A model generated the notes under the pieces. It worked only from the letters and a program-made list of their open reading frames with translations, had not been told where the DNA came from and ran no database searches. This document shows, piece by piece, positions 35,000 to 49,268 of a stretch of DNA of 64,000 nt (position 1 is its first letter; every line of letters starts with the position of its first letter). The translations under genes were made by a program, and so were the position numbers. This stretch comes from Leyella lascolaii (lineage in GTDB: Bacteria > Bacteroidota > Bacteroidia > Bacteroidales > Bacteroidaceae), in contig NZ_LT556034.1 of NCBI RefSeq assembly GCF_900079775.1, positions 1 to 64,000 on the forward strand, given 5' to 3'.

Positions 35000-35836
35000 T
35001 TAAAGACTTATTATGTTGAGTGTGAATCCGAACGAAGTGCCGTTGGAGCAGAACATCCACGGCGCGCAGGACACCCTCACCTTATGCCTGGCAAGCTCAC
35101 GGCAAGGGTTGCCGGCGAACAGACCTATCACCTCGTTGACGGGGTCTATGAGGAAGGCGACGATATTGCCGAGCGTCCTCGAACCGCACAGCGTGTAGCC
35201 GTTGTCCACGATGCTCCTCTTCAAACGGTAGAAAGTCTCGCCGAGGATGAGCCCCGACATCGGAGTGACAATAAGGTCCTGTACGGACGGAACCTCCATG
35301 AACGCCTCTATGCCATACTCCCAGAAGAGGGTGGATATGGCGGTGCAATAGAGGAAAGAGCCGAGGGCGTTGAAGCCCAGACTGCGTGCGCTCATGTAAT
35401 AGGCGGCTCCGGCGTAAGGATGGAGCACGTAGTTGAATATGAACTTGTCGCCGTCGAACCTCGGACCTTTCCTCACGTGATTGCTCCAACGCTTGAAGAA
35501 GGGCACCCTGCGCAGCTCTTCCTTGTTCCATGCCGTGGCATTCTCGGGCAGAAGCTCGAGCACACCGAGAGCCGTCATGCCCCCTGCGAACAGCACGCCC
35601 GTGTTGAGCCACATGCGCTTATAGTCGGGACAGCCCGTGCTTAAAGAATAAGGCAGCGCGTAGATGTTGGGCTTCTCTTTCCTGACTTTCCTCAAAGTGT
35701 CGGCAGCAATGACACGTGTCACTGCCGTATCGGGGCTGTGCGCGGCTATGGAGTCCGTCGTCATTGCCGCGCGGCACGGCATTACGGTGACGGCACACAG
35801 TGCCAGACTTATTATGCGGTTTGCTTTTCCTTTCAT
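35000..35836 (-). CDS. DUF3943 family protein
   Basis: 278 aa. Signal peptide at 1-23 ('LALCAVTVMPCRAA'), then 'FNYVLHPYAGAAYYMSARSLGFNA' and 'FWEYGIEAFMEVPSVQDLIVTPMSG', which match the DUF3943 family of envelope proteins. Several strongly hydrophobic stretches suggest membrane insertion. Function is unknown. Convergent with the sigma operon and alone on its strand, with a stray array-like element in its upstream region. Confidence 0.8.
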   Translation of the reverse strand: MKGKANRIISLALCAVTVMPCRAAMTTDSIAAHSPDTAVTRVIAADTLRKVRKEKPNIYALPYSLSTGCPDYKRMWLNTGVLFAGGMTALGVLELLPENATAWNKEELRRVPFFKRWSNHVRKGPRFDGDKFIFNYVLHPYAGAAYYMSARSLGFNALGSFLYCTAISTLFWEYGIEAFMEVPSVQDLIVTPMSGLILGETFYRLKRSIVDNGYTLCGSRTLGNIVAFLIDPVNEVIGLFAGNPCRELARHKVRVSCAPWMFCSNGTSFGFTLNIISL

Positions 35837-35937
35837 ATATATAATGTCTTTGGCGGCGGCAGAGAGTCGTCAATGCTGTGTGAGACGCTGTGTACTGCCG
35901 TTCCGGACAGATGTCCGAGTGACTTTCCTTTTACATG

Positions 35938-35992
35938 GATAATGCAAACGGGAGGGAAAAGAGCATGCTCCTAACTGCCCGAGTGCAAATTA
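35938..35992 (-). repeat. stray copy of the 154-bp array module
   Basis: 'aatgcaaacgggaggg', 'aagagcatgctc' and 'gcccgagtgca' follow in the same order and spacing as 'aatgcaaacgagcgg', 'gagagcttgctctt' and 'cccgagtgca' in the array at 30.7-31.4 kb. It lies 100-150 bp upstream of the DUF3943 gene on the same (minus) strand orientation as the array has toward yicC. TAAATTTG on the minus strand (near 35999-36006) could be its -7 box. Confidence 0.55.
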
Positions 35993-36139
35993 TCTTTGAC
36001 AAATTTAGGGATAAAAAGGATAGTCAGTACTATGCGGCAGACTAAAAATGACGAAAAAAACTAAAAGGAACTGAAAACCGGAATACCGTGTTAAGTTTTA
36101 CTAAAAAGCACTGTCCCATACTTCTTCATGTGTATACAG

Positions 36140-36195
36140 AAAGGGCGACAGCCGCACTCACCTGGCTTGGAGTGTGCGTGCGGCTGTCGCCTTTT
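36140..36195 (-). terminator. terminator of the GH172-like gene
   Basis: On the minus strand GGCGACAGCCGCAC and GTGCGGCTGTCGCC pair over 14 bp, followed by a T-rich CTTTCTG. It lies 30 bp after the stop of the 36225-38165 gene. Confidence 0.7.
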
Positions 36196-36224
36196 GTGTG
36201 GATATTTATACCGGCAGCGCGTTG

Positions 36225-38165
36225 TCAGCGCACTCTCTCGAGTGTGATGTTGCCCATGATGAGAGAGTTGCCCTTGCCGGTCTTTTCAATCTGCACCGTG
36301 ACGGAATTGTCCTGAGCGGTCAGCCCGATTTCTCCCATGCCCGCATCCTCGCGGAATGTGTCGGAGGCGGAGTGCGTATCGCGCCAGTCTGACACAAGTC
36401 TCTGCCTCTGCCATATGCGGAACCGCGCTCCGGCAGGTGTCTCGTGAAAGCTCATACGGAGCCTGTAGCGTCCCTCAGGAATACCGTTGAGCATGACGCG
36501 CAGCCTGCCACCGCTTTCCGTGGACAGGCGAAGTCCGCGGTCGTTGTTTATCTGTATGTCGCCTTCGGGCGTTATCTCCATGAGCTGCGGATAGAAAACG
36601 TGTCTGTCGGGAAAGTGTTCTCTGAGCAGGTCTCCGGCAGGCTGCATGCGGCTCACGGGCGCGGTGTCCGAGTAGTAGAATGCTATCGAAGTGTAGTCTA
36701 CGGGATAGCAGTTGTTCACATCACCGTGTTCAATGCCGTGGAAAATCTCTCTGTCGAAGGTCAGCTTGTCGCTTACGAAGAAACGGTAACCGCCGGTGCG
36801 CGACATCTGAAGCGAATAGTCGAGACATCCGTGAAGCGGCATGCTGTGCCCGCGGTCCCAACGGTCGAGCAGCGCATACCACCCTCCGTTGAAGTAATCC
36901 TCAGACCCTGTGCCGTGCATGCGCGGCTTTCCGTCGACAAACGTACTGTCGTCGCCCTCGAAGAAGGTAGTCATGCCGGAGCGCAGACCGCGCGCAAGGA
37001 GTATGGTGCCGACGTAGTGTCCACGGCTTTTCGCGCTGAGGAATGTGTGATATTGTCCTATCGGTGTGCGTGTGCGACGCCACGAGGAGTAGAATCTGCC
37101 CTCTTTCGCGGCGTCACGACCGGTGGAGTTGTGGTATATCCTCACCTTTACGGTTATGGGCGGCTGCTGTATGCTGTCGTCGCGGAGATAAAGTAGCCTC
37201 ATACTGGCGCGTTTGTCGAAAGGCATCGGCAGGTAACAGTAGTTGGTATATCCGCTCCGTCCCATGAGCATCCCGCGCATGGCAGGGCGTCCGTAGGCGT
37301 AGCCGAAGAAGTCGGCGACGGGCGCGCATATGGCATCGGTACTGTCATTGTCCCATCGGGCGGTGAGTATGACGTTCCTGTCATTGCCCTCAAAGGCGTT
37401 GCCGCCGTCGAGCTCTATCCCCGTGATGCGTCCCGGCGAACCGCTCTCGAAGACCACCTCCCCGTCACCGGGGCTGAGAGTGACGGTCTTCTCGCTCACC
37501 GCTGCTCCGGAGGAACGTCCATGCGCGAAAGCCATGGCATCGGGACGGGCGGCAGACCAGGCGCGGCACACCTCGTCGAGCAGCGTTCTGTCGGCATCGG
37601 TGAACGTGCCGTCGTAGGTCTCCACCTTCATGCCGGGCAGACGGCGGTATTGTATCTGTATGAACTGCAAGCCTTCGCCCTCCATCACAATCTTACACGA
37701 CCGGGCGTAGGTGATGGGCAGATAGCAATAGAAGCCGCCCACCTCGTTGCCGCACAGAGGACTGACGAATGGAAAAACCTTGCCGGAGAAGAGGTCGGAG
37801 AAACGGATGCGCAGTCCCGGTTCGCTCTTCCCGTCGAAGTAGAAGCTGAGCATGTTGTCGTTGGGAGTGGGTGTCCATATGCGGTTTATCACTCCCGCGC
37901 CCTCCATCTCGGCTATTACGAGTCCTCCGTTTTCCTTGCGCAGGTAGGAGTATTTGCCCGAAAAGCCGTCGTCGTTGCCCCATGTGCGGTCGTAGCTGGA
38001 GAACTGTTCGACATGGCAACCGTCCCGATATTCGGGCAGACGGTCGATGGCGCGGAGCAGAACGAGTTCGTCTGTCCATCTGTATTTGTCACTGGAGACG
38101 GCACTGACGGTGTAAAGCATGATGCAGAACAGTGCCAAAGGTCGGATGATGTAATGGATTCTCAT
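36225..38165 (-). CDS. DUF2961 / GH172-like secreted glycoside hydrolase
   Basis: 646 aa with a signal peptide (1-24). 'CHVEQFSSYDRTWGNDDGF' and 'EMEGAGVINRIWTPTP' near 48-105 are typical of DUF2961. 'MHGTGSEDYFNGGWY' near 418 is the most conserved active-site region. GH172 enzymes act on fructans or arabinofuranosides. It follows the GH2 gene after 144 bp and a terminator, so both belong to one glycan-degrading cluster. No SusC/SusD pair is seen in the window. Confidence 0.85.
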   Translation of the reverse strand: MRIHYIIRPLALFCIMLYTVSAVSSDKYRWTDELVLLRAIDRLPEYRDGCHVEQFSSYDRTWGNDDGFSGKYSYLRKENGGLVIAEMEGAGVINRIWTPTPNDNMLSFYFDGKSEPGLRIRFSDLFSGKVFPFVSPLCGNEVGGFYCYLPITYARSCKIVMEGEGLQFIQIQYRRLPGMKVETYDGTFTDADRTLLDEVCRAWSAARPDAMAFAHGRSSGAAVSEKTVTLSPGDGEVVFESGSPGRITGIELDGGNAFEGNDRNVILTARWDNDSTDAICAPVADFFGYAYGRPAMRGMLMGRSGYTNYCYLPMPFDKRASMRLLYLRDDSIQQPPITVKVRIYHNSTGRDAAKEGRFYSSWRRTRTPIGQYHTFLSAKSRGHYVGTILLARGLRSGMTTFFEGDDSTFVDGKPRMHGTGSEDYFNGGWYALLDRWDRGHSMPLHGCLDYSLQMSRTGGYRFFVSDKLTFDREIFHGIEHGDVNNCYPVDYTSIAFYYSDTAPVSRMQPAGDLLREHFPDRHVFYPQLMEITPEGDIQINNDRGLRLSTESGGRLRVMLNGIPEGRYRLRMSFHETPAGARFRIWQRQRLVSDWRDTHSASDTFREDAGMGEIGLTAQDNSVTVQIEKTGKGNSLIMGNITLERVR

Positions 38166-38213
38166 ATCAGTTACAGGTTTTTATATGTAACGTGAAACCG
38201 CACGTTTTATTGT

Positions 38214-38245
38214 AAAAACGCCCGTACGCATCGAGCGCACGGGCG
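38214..38245 (-). terminator. intrinsic terminator after the GH2 gene
   Basis: On the minus strand CGCCCGT and ACGGGCG arms enclose a 13-nt loop and are followed by TTTTT. It would separate the GH2 transcript from the GH172-like gene, perhaps incompletely. Confidence 0.75.
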
Positions 38246-38309
38246 GTCCGAAATAAACTATTTAACCAAAATAATTGCCAGCCGCTGCCGGACAAGTATT
38301 GGGTGAATG

Positions 38310-43642
<5,333 letters not shown>

Positions 43643-43682
43643 TGCTTTCTGTGTTGTCGTTGTAGTCAAGTCTGATTGCGTG

Positions 43683-43889
43683 TCACCATTTGGTGTCCCA
43701 AACATCATTGTTGTTCTCTTTACCCAATATCTCCGTCGGGTTCTCATGCGTCACTCCTTCTCCTCCAAGTCCGTTCTCCATACTTAGAGTCATATCGGAT
43801 TCCTCTTCGTTACTTCCCTGCAAGATATCACTCTCAGTCTCCATACCCACAACGACAGCTTCAGGTCTTGTGTAATGTTCTTTTTTCAT
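43683..43889 (-). CDS. 68-aa leader-type small protein
   Basis: Starts MKKEHYTRPEAVVVGMETESDI (first part quoted in pieces: 'MKKEHYTRPEAVVV', then 'METESDILQ'). It is acidic with a Gly/Glu/Asn-rich tail. It has the same layout and length as the protein at 46403-46606: K-rich start, Y-x-x-P, two Val, an acidic-hydrophobic segment, then a polar tail. Each lies directly upstream of a type IX cargo gene on the same strand. Small Bacteroidota proteins of this type are common and uncharacterised. The longer frame from 43979 overlaps a terminator and is rejected. Confidence 0.6.
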   Translation of the reverse strand: MKKEHYTRPEAVVVGMETESDILQGSNEEESDMTLSMENGLGGEGVTHENPTEILGKENNNDVWDTKW

Positions 43890-43958
43890 AAAATGCGTAT
43901 TTTGTTGTGTTAATGATTGTTTATAGTGCGGCACTATGAATGCCGTCTTTAATAATGC

Positions 43959-43998
43959 AAAAAAGCCAAGCGTATCCATATCTGGAACGCCTGGCTTT
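43959..43998 (-). terminator. intrinsic terminator after the 44041 gene
   Basis: On the minus strand AAAGCCAGGCGT and ACGCTTGGCTTT pair with one mismatch around a short loop, and the 3' side runs into TTTTTT. It lies about 45 bp after the stop of the large secreted protein. Confidence 0.75.
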
Positions 43999-44040
43999 AT
44001 ATGATTACTACGTTATGGCAGTATATATGTCATTGAAAAA

Positions 44041-46377
44041 TTATCGAACAACATGTTTTCTACCATTTACAATATAGATGCCCTTTGCAAGTCCATTAAG
44101 TGATGTGCCTTCAGCAACCTTCTGTCCGTTGAGGTTGTAAATGCCTGTTGCGTTGACATTATTCTCTCCTTCTACTGTGATGCCGCTTATACCATTGGTA
44201 ATATCTCCATCACCAAAGTCGATAGAAAGTTCTTTCGCACCAGTGAAAGAAGGTCCTTCAAGCTTCCACATTGTACCGGTGAGGTTTGCCCAAGTGTTAT
44301 CAGCATCCAGATAGAACATCTTACCTCTTGATACAACGTATGCATCTTTTGGTGCTGTCTGATTCCAGTAGAAGTAACCGGTGAAATTAAGATCTTTTCC
44401 TTCGTTTGTATATGTTTTTGTTACGATACCATCTTTATATGTTCCTCCGTTGGCTTTAATCAGCTCACCAAGTTTTGACGTTCTTGTCAAACCGTCAATC
44501 TGATATATTGGACCATAATATGTAACAGGTACTTTTGTATCACCTAATTCATCGTTGCTATATACATCAAATTTGTATGGCATATTTCTTGCTACTTCCG
44601 GTGCTTTGGTTACTTTTATTACATAGCAGTCTCCTGCCAATATAACTGTTGCATTTGGGTTGGTTTTCAAATCTACTGCTTCAAAGCGAATCTGATTGCC
44701 ATTGTTTGCAAGACCTACGAGTTTGCTAAGCTTAACATCGTTACCGAATGCATTTCTTACCTGTGTAGCTGTCAGGTTAACCGGCAGAACGAGAGCTTCC
44801 CATTTAGCATTAGCTTCCTGACCTGCTGCTGTGATATTGAAATCGCGTACGAGGTTGAACTGACGTGCGTAGCCATACTGATACTCGTCTATACCATCTG
44901 TATTGTTTTCAGAGAAAGGGGTGTTGTCTGTGCCATATGAATCAATACCAAATTCGTATGTTCCTGAATATTTAACATCGATATTTGCAATGTAAAGTGT
45001 TCCTTGCACTTGATTTTTTGCAGCACCGATTGTCAGGGTACCAGTTTTACCGTCTTCACCTGCAGTAACTGTTACATTCAGTGTAATTGTCTTGAATGCA
45101 GTGTTAGGATTGTAGATGGCATCAGAACTCTTTGTGTAATCACCACCGGTTGCCAGGTATTCTCCTGCAGCGACGTTGCCACGGAAGTATTTTGGGGCAC
45201 TTGCAGTTAATACATCCTTATGATAGTTGTAGAAATTCGTAGTAAAGTTTGTCTGATCTCCGTCAGTAAGAACCGGTATTTCCGCACCTTGGTTCACCCC
45301 GCTTGTTCCTGCTGCAAAAAGGAATGCGATATTGCTGTTGTTTGTGTTATCAATTTCATTATCGTCATCAGAAACGAATGCTTGTGCAGTAATTGTATAT
45401 GTTCCTGGTCTTATGCCGCTTATCTGCTGGCGCATAATTATAGGTTTTTTCATCTCTCCGGCACTGAAGCTACCATAACTCTTTGCATAGTCAAGTGTTA
45501 TATTGGTTTGTCCATCGTGATCTTTAACAGGGATACCTTTAATGGTTTCTGCACCAGGAGCCATTGAACGGTATGCTTCGTAAGATGCAATTCCAAGACC
45601 TGTTCCATTAGGTGTGCGTTGTCCATTTACCCTTTCAAACCCTACGTTGTCTTCTGTTAATTGACTTCCATGTGAAGTTCCACTAATTGTCCACCATTGC
45701 CAAGATGATGTTCTATCCATATAACGTACAAAGCGTGTATTCTGGAACAAACCGCTTACTTCGATGTTTGTCTGATGGGTAACGTTAAGCAATACGTCGC
45801 GGAATGCAGTACGAGGTATAAGAAGCCAGTAACTATTAGCAGGATTATCATCATATACCAATAGCGTGTTTTTTGTTGTTTCTATACCAAGGTATTGGTT
45901 CCCTACGTTCTGAATATCATAATATGTTTTCCCTGATGGATTGGTCGATGTATGAGCAGTAAGTGTCCAATTCTTTTCTTCAGCAGCATTTCTGTCAAGG
46001 AAGACTCTCTTTGTCTCTGGCTCCATTCCTAATGAAACACCCTCAGTTGGATTATAAAGAGTTCCATTAAAGTTAGCAGTGCTTACGTTTCCGTTGCGTT
46101 GAACATTTCCCGATACAGTTAATTTCATTCCTCGGTTTGAGGCAATAGCCTGTGTTCCATATTCACCTCCAGCGTTAACAAATGTGTATTTGTTATTCTG
46201 GCTATCCCAGTGACACAGATATATTCCGTCTGCAGCGCTTTTTGCTTCAGTGAATGTTACGGCATAATTTATCCATTCAATCTGCTCTTCCGTCTCATAA
46301 GTTTGCGCGGATGCTGTTGTCTTGACACCAAATACGGCAGTCAAGATCAATGCCATTAATAATGTAAACTTCTTCAT
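44041..46377 (-). CDS. large secreted surface protein with type IX sorting tail
   Basis: 778 aa from the ATG at 46377. Signal peptide 'FTLLMALILTAVFGVKTTASAQ'. Long beta-rich body with repeated carbohydrate-binding-like segments ('GIRPGTYTITAQAFVS' near 360). The C-terminus 'NATGIYNLNGQKVAE...KGIYIVNGRKHVVR' is a type IX sorting domain. The in-frame extension to 46551 overlaps the small gene upstream and is not used. AT content is higher than in the neighbours. Likely exported to the cell surface; substrate unknown. Confidence 0.8.
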   Translation of the reverse strand: MKKFTLLMALILTAVFGVKTTASAQTYETEEQIEWINYAVTFTEAKSAADGIYLCHWDSQNNKYTFVNAGGEYGTQAIASNRGMKLTVSGNVQRNGNVSTANFNGTLYNPTEGVSLGMEPETKRVFLDRNAAEEKNWTLTAHTSTNPSGKTYYDIQNVGNQYLGIETTKNTLLVYDDNPANSYWLLIPRTAFRDVLLNVTHQTNIEVSGLFQNTRFVRYMDRTSSWQWWTISGTSHGSQLTEDNVGFERVNGQRTPNGTGLGIASYEAYRSMAPGAETIKGIPVKDHDGQTNITLDYAKSYGSFSAGEMKKPIIMRQQISGIRPGTYTITAQAFVSDDDNEIDNTNNSNIAFLFAAGTSGVNQGAEIPVLTDGDQTNFTTNFYNYHKDVLTASAPKYFRGNVAAGEYLATGGDYTKSSDAIYNPNTAFKTITLNVTVTAGEDGKTGTLTIGAAKNQVQGTLYIANIDVKYSGTYEFGIDSYGTDNTPFSENNTDGIDEYQYGYARQFNLVRDFNITAAGQEANAKWEALVLPVNLTATQVRNAFGNDVKLSKLVGLANNGNQIRFEAVDLKTNPNATVILAGDCYVIKVTKAPEVARNMPYKFDVYSNDELGDTKVPVTYYGPIYQIDGLTRTSKLGELIKANGGTYKDGIVTKTYTNEGKDLNFTGYFYWNQTAPKDAYVVSRGKMFYLDADNTWANLTGTMWKLEGPSFTGAKELSIDFGDGDITNGISGITVEGENNVNATGIYNLNGQKVAEGTSLNGLAKGIYIVNGRKHVVR

Positions 46378-46402
46378 GCTTTTGCTTTTTACCTTGTTGT
46401 TT

Positions 46403-46609
46403 TTATTCCCATACATTAAAACTCTTAGAACTACTTGGACGATTAGGAGTCCACTGATCATTAGCTTCATCAGTGATTTGGTCCTCATCGTCAGGACCAA
46501 TGATAGGGAGTGATTCTTCGCCTGTATGCCATGACTCGGTAAGCAAGGCACCTTCCGTCTTCACTTCCACAACGGAAGTGTTAGGAATAAGATACTTTTT
46601 TTTCATCAT
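46403..46609 (-). CDS. 68-aa leader-type small protein
   Basis: 'MMKKKYLIPNTSVVEVKTEG' at the start, then 'ALLTESWHTGEESLPIIG' and an Asp/Glu/Ser/Asn-rich tail. Paralogous in layout to the 43683-43889 protein. Ends 25 bp upstream of the 44041-46377 secreted protein. No signal peptide or cysteine. Either of the two adjacent ATGs (46609 or 46606) could be used. Confidence 0.6.
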   Translation of the reverse strand: MMKKKYLIPNTSVVEVKTEGALLTESWHTGEESLPIIGPDDEDQITDEANDQWTPNRPSSSKSFNVWE

Positions 46610-47134
46610 GCGTTAATTTAATTTATATGTTATTATTTCACTTAATTCAAATGTTGCACACTATTATTTCATCATTTCATCATTGTGTGTGCATGTATGC
46701 AGCCGGATATGTTTGCGGCATGCGCTGTAGAGTAAAAGAAAATAGCTTGATTTTAAGATTTATGCCTTCTTTCCGTAATCTGTTTTTTTAATGTTGTACT
46801 TGTTATATTCAGTAATACATTCAACAATATAGTAGTACCTCCATATCGGGAGGAACGTGCCGTATTTCAACTAAACCTCTGCAAGAGTTAATACTTTTAT
46901 GAAAACAAGACAAATAAATGGGGATAAAAATAACACTGTAAAGGTATTTTTTAACAATAAGAGGGAAAGAACAGGAAGGGGAAAATATAAAAATTAAAAG
47001 AGTAAAAAGGTAAAACGGTAAAGGGAAAATAAGATTTTTAAAGGTAAAAGGGTAAAAATTAAAGAGGTAAAAAGGGAAAATGAGAGGGTGAGGAGGTGAG
47101 AGAGTGAGTAGGTGAGATGGTGAGGGAATGGATG

Positions 47135-47485
47135 TTTATACGTTTTCGGGAGTAAAAAAGGGTTGGCAACGGGAAATGGGGAAAGAGGAACGGATATGGT
47201 GGGAAATGTGGGTTATGGAGCAGGAAAAGGGGTGTCGGGGAGGTGTTTTAGGGCTGACGGACGGGGAAAAATGTGACGACGGAGGACGGCGGAGAGGTTA
47301 TGACGATACCGGTATGCGCTAAGGAAACGTATATTTATGCGTTTTAAGGAGTAAAAATATTGACAACGGGAAATGGGGAAAGAGGAACGGACGGGGCGGA
47401 GGATGTGGGGTAAGGAGCGGGAAAAGGGATGTCGGGGAGGCGTTTTAGGGCTGACGGACGGGGAAAAATGTGACGGCGGAGGACG
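47135..47485 (+). repeat. direct duplication of about 150 bp
   Basis: 47135-47289 and 47334-47485 share long identical blocks, for example 'caacgggaaatggggaaaga', 'gggctgacggacggggaaaa' and 'tgtcggggagg'. They differ by scattered substitutions and a short deletion. Separated by 44 bp. No coding signal. Confidence 0.75.
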
Positions 47486-47487
47486 AA

Positions 47488-47690
47488 AAAGGCTTTTCCG
47501 CACTGCCAGATTGCCCGTATGGCGGTGCCGGACGTACCACATCGCGACTTGAAACGGGCTTTTCCGCAAGGCGAAAAAGCCCGTTCGGCAGCGCAGGAAA
47601 GGCGATAACAAACGGCAGAAAAGCGTAAGGCATTGTGTGACAAGGCATTGCGTAAAGCCCGCGAGAATCGCGTATTTGCGCCCGGAGGAG
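47488..47690. repeat. intergenic AAGGCTTTTCC-family repeat, copy D
   Basis: 'aaaaaggcttttccgc', 'aaacgggcttttccgc' and 'gcgaaaaagcccg', then 'gagaatcgcgtatttgcg', which is the reverse complement of a segment in copy A (4305-4340). Confidence 0.5.
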
Positions 47691-47940
47691 GCACTACAGA
47701 CAAATACGCGCCCTATTCGGAGTTGGCGTGAATATTTATTCATCGCACACCCATGCGTTATGCATGTTTATGCATTTATGCTGCGATGCCGTCACAGTTA
47801 CGCCGCACCATTTTCGGCAGAAGGGTTTGGACGAACCGTTAATACGTGAGATAGCTATAACGAAATCACGATGCCAAGTTCACAAACGGTTCCTGCACAG
47901 CAGTTCCCCACACCATCCCCTCAATGGCGACAGCCCTGTA

Positions 47941-48400
47941 GAGACGCAAAATTTTGCGTCTCACGAGAAGGTTTTCACAAGGAGGGGCAGCGATAATGTG
48001 CTGACGGTGGGTGCGTTTGTTGCACGGGAGACGCAAGATTTTGCGTCTCTACTTTGGTGGATTGTGATATCATATAGCAGAAATTGGGATGGAATAATGG
48101 TGGCGTAGCCTTGTAGAGACGCAAAATCTTGCGTCTCACGAGGGAGGTAAGTACAAAGAGGGATAACCATAATGTGCTGACGACGGGTGTGTTTCTCGCT
48201 TGTGAGACGCAAGATTTTGCGTCTCTACTTTGGTGGACTGCGATATTATATAGCGGGAATCGGGATGGAATAATGGTGGCGTAGCCTTGTAGAGACGCAA
48301 AATTTTGCGTCTCACGGGGAGGTAAGTACAATGAGGGATAACCATAATGTGCTGACGGTGGGTGTGTTTGTTGCACGGGAGACGCAAGATTTTGCGTCTC
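47941..48400. repeat. RAYT-associated hairpin repeats, left flank (six)
   Basis: Palindromes of 22 bp (GAGACGCAA...TTGCGTCTC) at 47941, 48028, 48116, 48204, 48292 and 48379. Alternate ones are in opposite orientation, judged by the GTAG foot: plus strand at 47941, 48116 and 48292 (GTAGAGAC), minus strand at 48028, 48204 and 48379 (GTCTCTAC). Period of a pair is 175-176 bp. This is the head-to-head layout of bacterial REP pairs (BIMEs). Confidence 0.85.
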
Positions 48401-48481
48401 TACTGGGCTGACGCCATATAATAAAACAGGGATAATGGATATTTTATGCATGTTTTTATGCGATATTCGGCTTAAAACAAT

Positions 48482-48489
48482 TACCTTTG
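48482..48489 (+). promoter_or_regulatory. -7 box upstream of the RAYT gene
   Basis: TACCTTTG matches TAnnTTTG. No TTG is found at the right distance, so it may be a weak promoter. Predicted leader about 130 nt. Confidence 0.45.
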
Positions 48490-48626
48490 CGTGTCACGGT
48501 GAGACGACTGCCATACATGCGGAAGCCTGTAGGGTTACGCATAAACATACCGTTACATAACCGTTGATACCGCGACGATGACCTGATAACTTATTTATTA
48601 ACTTCAAACAAAACACATACAAATCC

Positions 48627-49190
48627 ATGCAAGACATGTTTCATGACCAATACAGGGTCAGCTCCACGCGAGTGGACTGGACGGATTATGAATGCGGAAT
48701 ATACTTCATAACGATATGCACAGCCGGAAAGAAGCACTGCTTCGGTGAGGTGGAGGACAACATTGAGCCACGGATGGTGTTGTCAGAGTTAGGAAAGCAT
48801 CTGGAGGAATGCTGGTATGACAAGCCCCTTCATTTCCCATTCGTAGAGCCGGGACCTTTCGTCGTCATGCCGAACCATATGCATGGCGTTGTCATTATGA
48901 ACGATGACAACACCGCGACGCACGATTTCACAACGCAGCAAAGCAACGTCTTCGGTCCGCAGTCGCGCAACCTTGCATCCGTGGTACGAGGTCTGAAGGT
49001 GGGAGTAACCAAATATGTGAGGCGGCACGGCATACCTTTCGAATGGCAACCACGTTATTTTGAGCATATAGTCCGTAACCAAAAGGATTTGAACAGGATA
49101 ACGCTTTACATTGAAAGGAATGTCACGGTATGGGCGATGAAGGGTGAGGAGTATGAGGAGGCATGGATGGAGAATGCGGCGTTACGGTAA
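48627..49190 (+). CDS. REP-associated tyrosine transposase (RAYT)
   Basis: 187 aa Y1-type HUH nuclease. 'VVMPNHMHGVVIMND' holds the HxH pair (H84, H86), and the C-terminal 'RNQKDLNRITLYIERNVTVW' has the YIxxN region with the candidate nucleophile Tyr161. The N-terminal 'YFITICTAGKKHCFG' is typical of the family. Family members cut single-stranded REP hairpins next to a GTAG foot and probably spread them. Hairpins with exactly such a foot lie on both sides of this gene, six before and three after, which supports a matched pair of enzyme and substrate. Confidence 0.9.
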   Translation: MQDMFHDQYRVSSTRVDWTDYECGIYFITICTAGKKHCFGEVEDNIEPRMVLSELGKHLEECWYDKPLHFPFVEPGPFVVMPNHMHGVVIMNDDNTATHDFTTQQSNVFGPQSRNLASVVRGLKVGVTKYVRRHGIPFEWQPRYFEHIVRNQKDLNRITLYIERNVTVWAMKGEEYEEAWMENAALR

Positions 49191-49268
49191 TAAGTGATGC
49201 GGCATCATTGTCAATGGCATTCAACATGTGATATACCCGAATTAAATAATGGTGGCGCCAGCCCTGTA

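Larger units (their letters stand above)
46610..48626. other. 2-kb intergenic region: low-complexity DNA, direct duplication, repeats
   Basis: Left to right: AT-rich DNA (46610-46960), a purine-rich stretch of GGGAAA / GGTAAAA / GTGAG repeats (46960-47130), two copies of an about 150-bp segment (47135-47289 and 47334-47485), an AAGGCTTTTCC-family cluster (47488-47690), a palindrome TGAATATTTATTCA (47729-47742), and six GTAG-footed hairpins (47941-48400) before the RAYT gene. The open frames across it are composition artefacts. Confidence 0.6.

Noticed and set aside
47128..47322. 64-codon Gly/Glu/Lys-rich plus-strand frame
   Set aside because: Low-complexity purine-rich DNA inside a duplicated noncoding segment.
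47941..48400. CRISPR array, because of regularly spaced palindromic repeats
   Set aside because: Spacers are themselves repeated, orientation alternates, period is about 88/176 bp, and there are no cas genes. The REP/RAYT explanation fits better.
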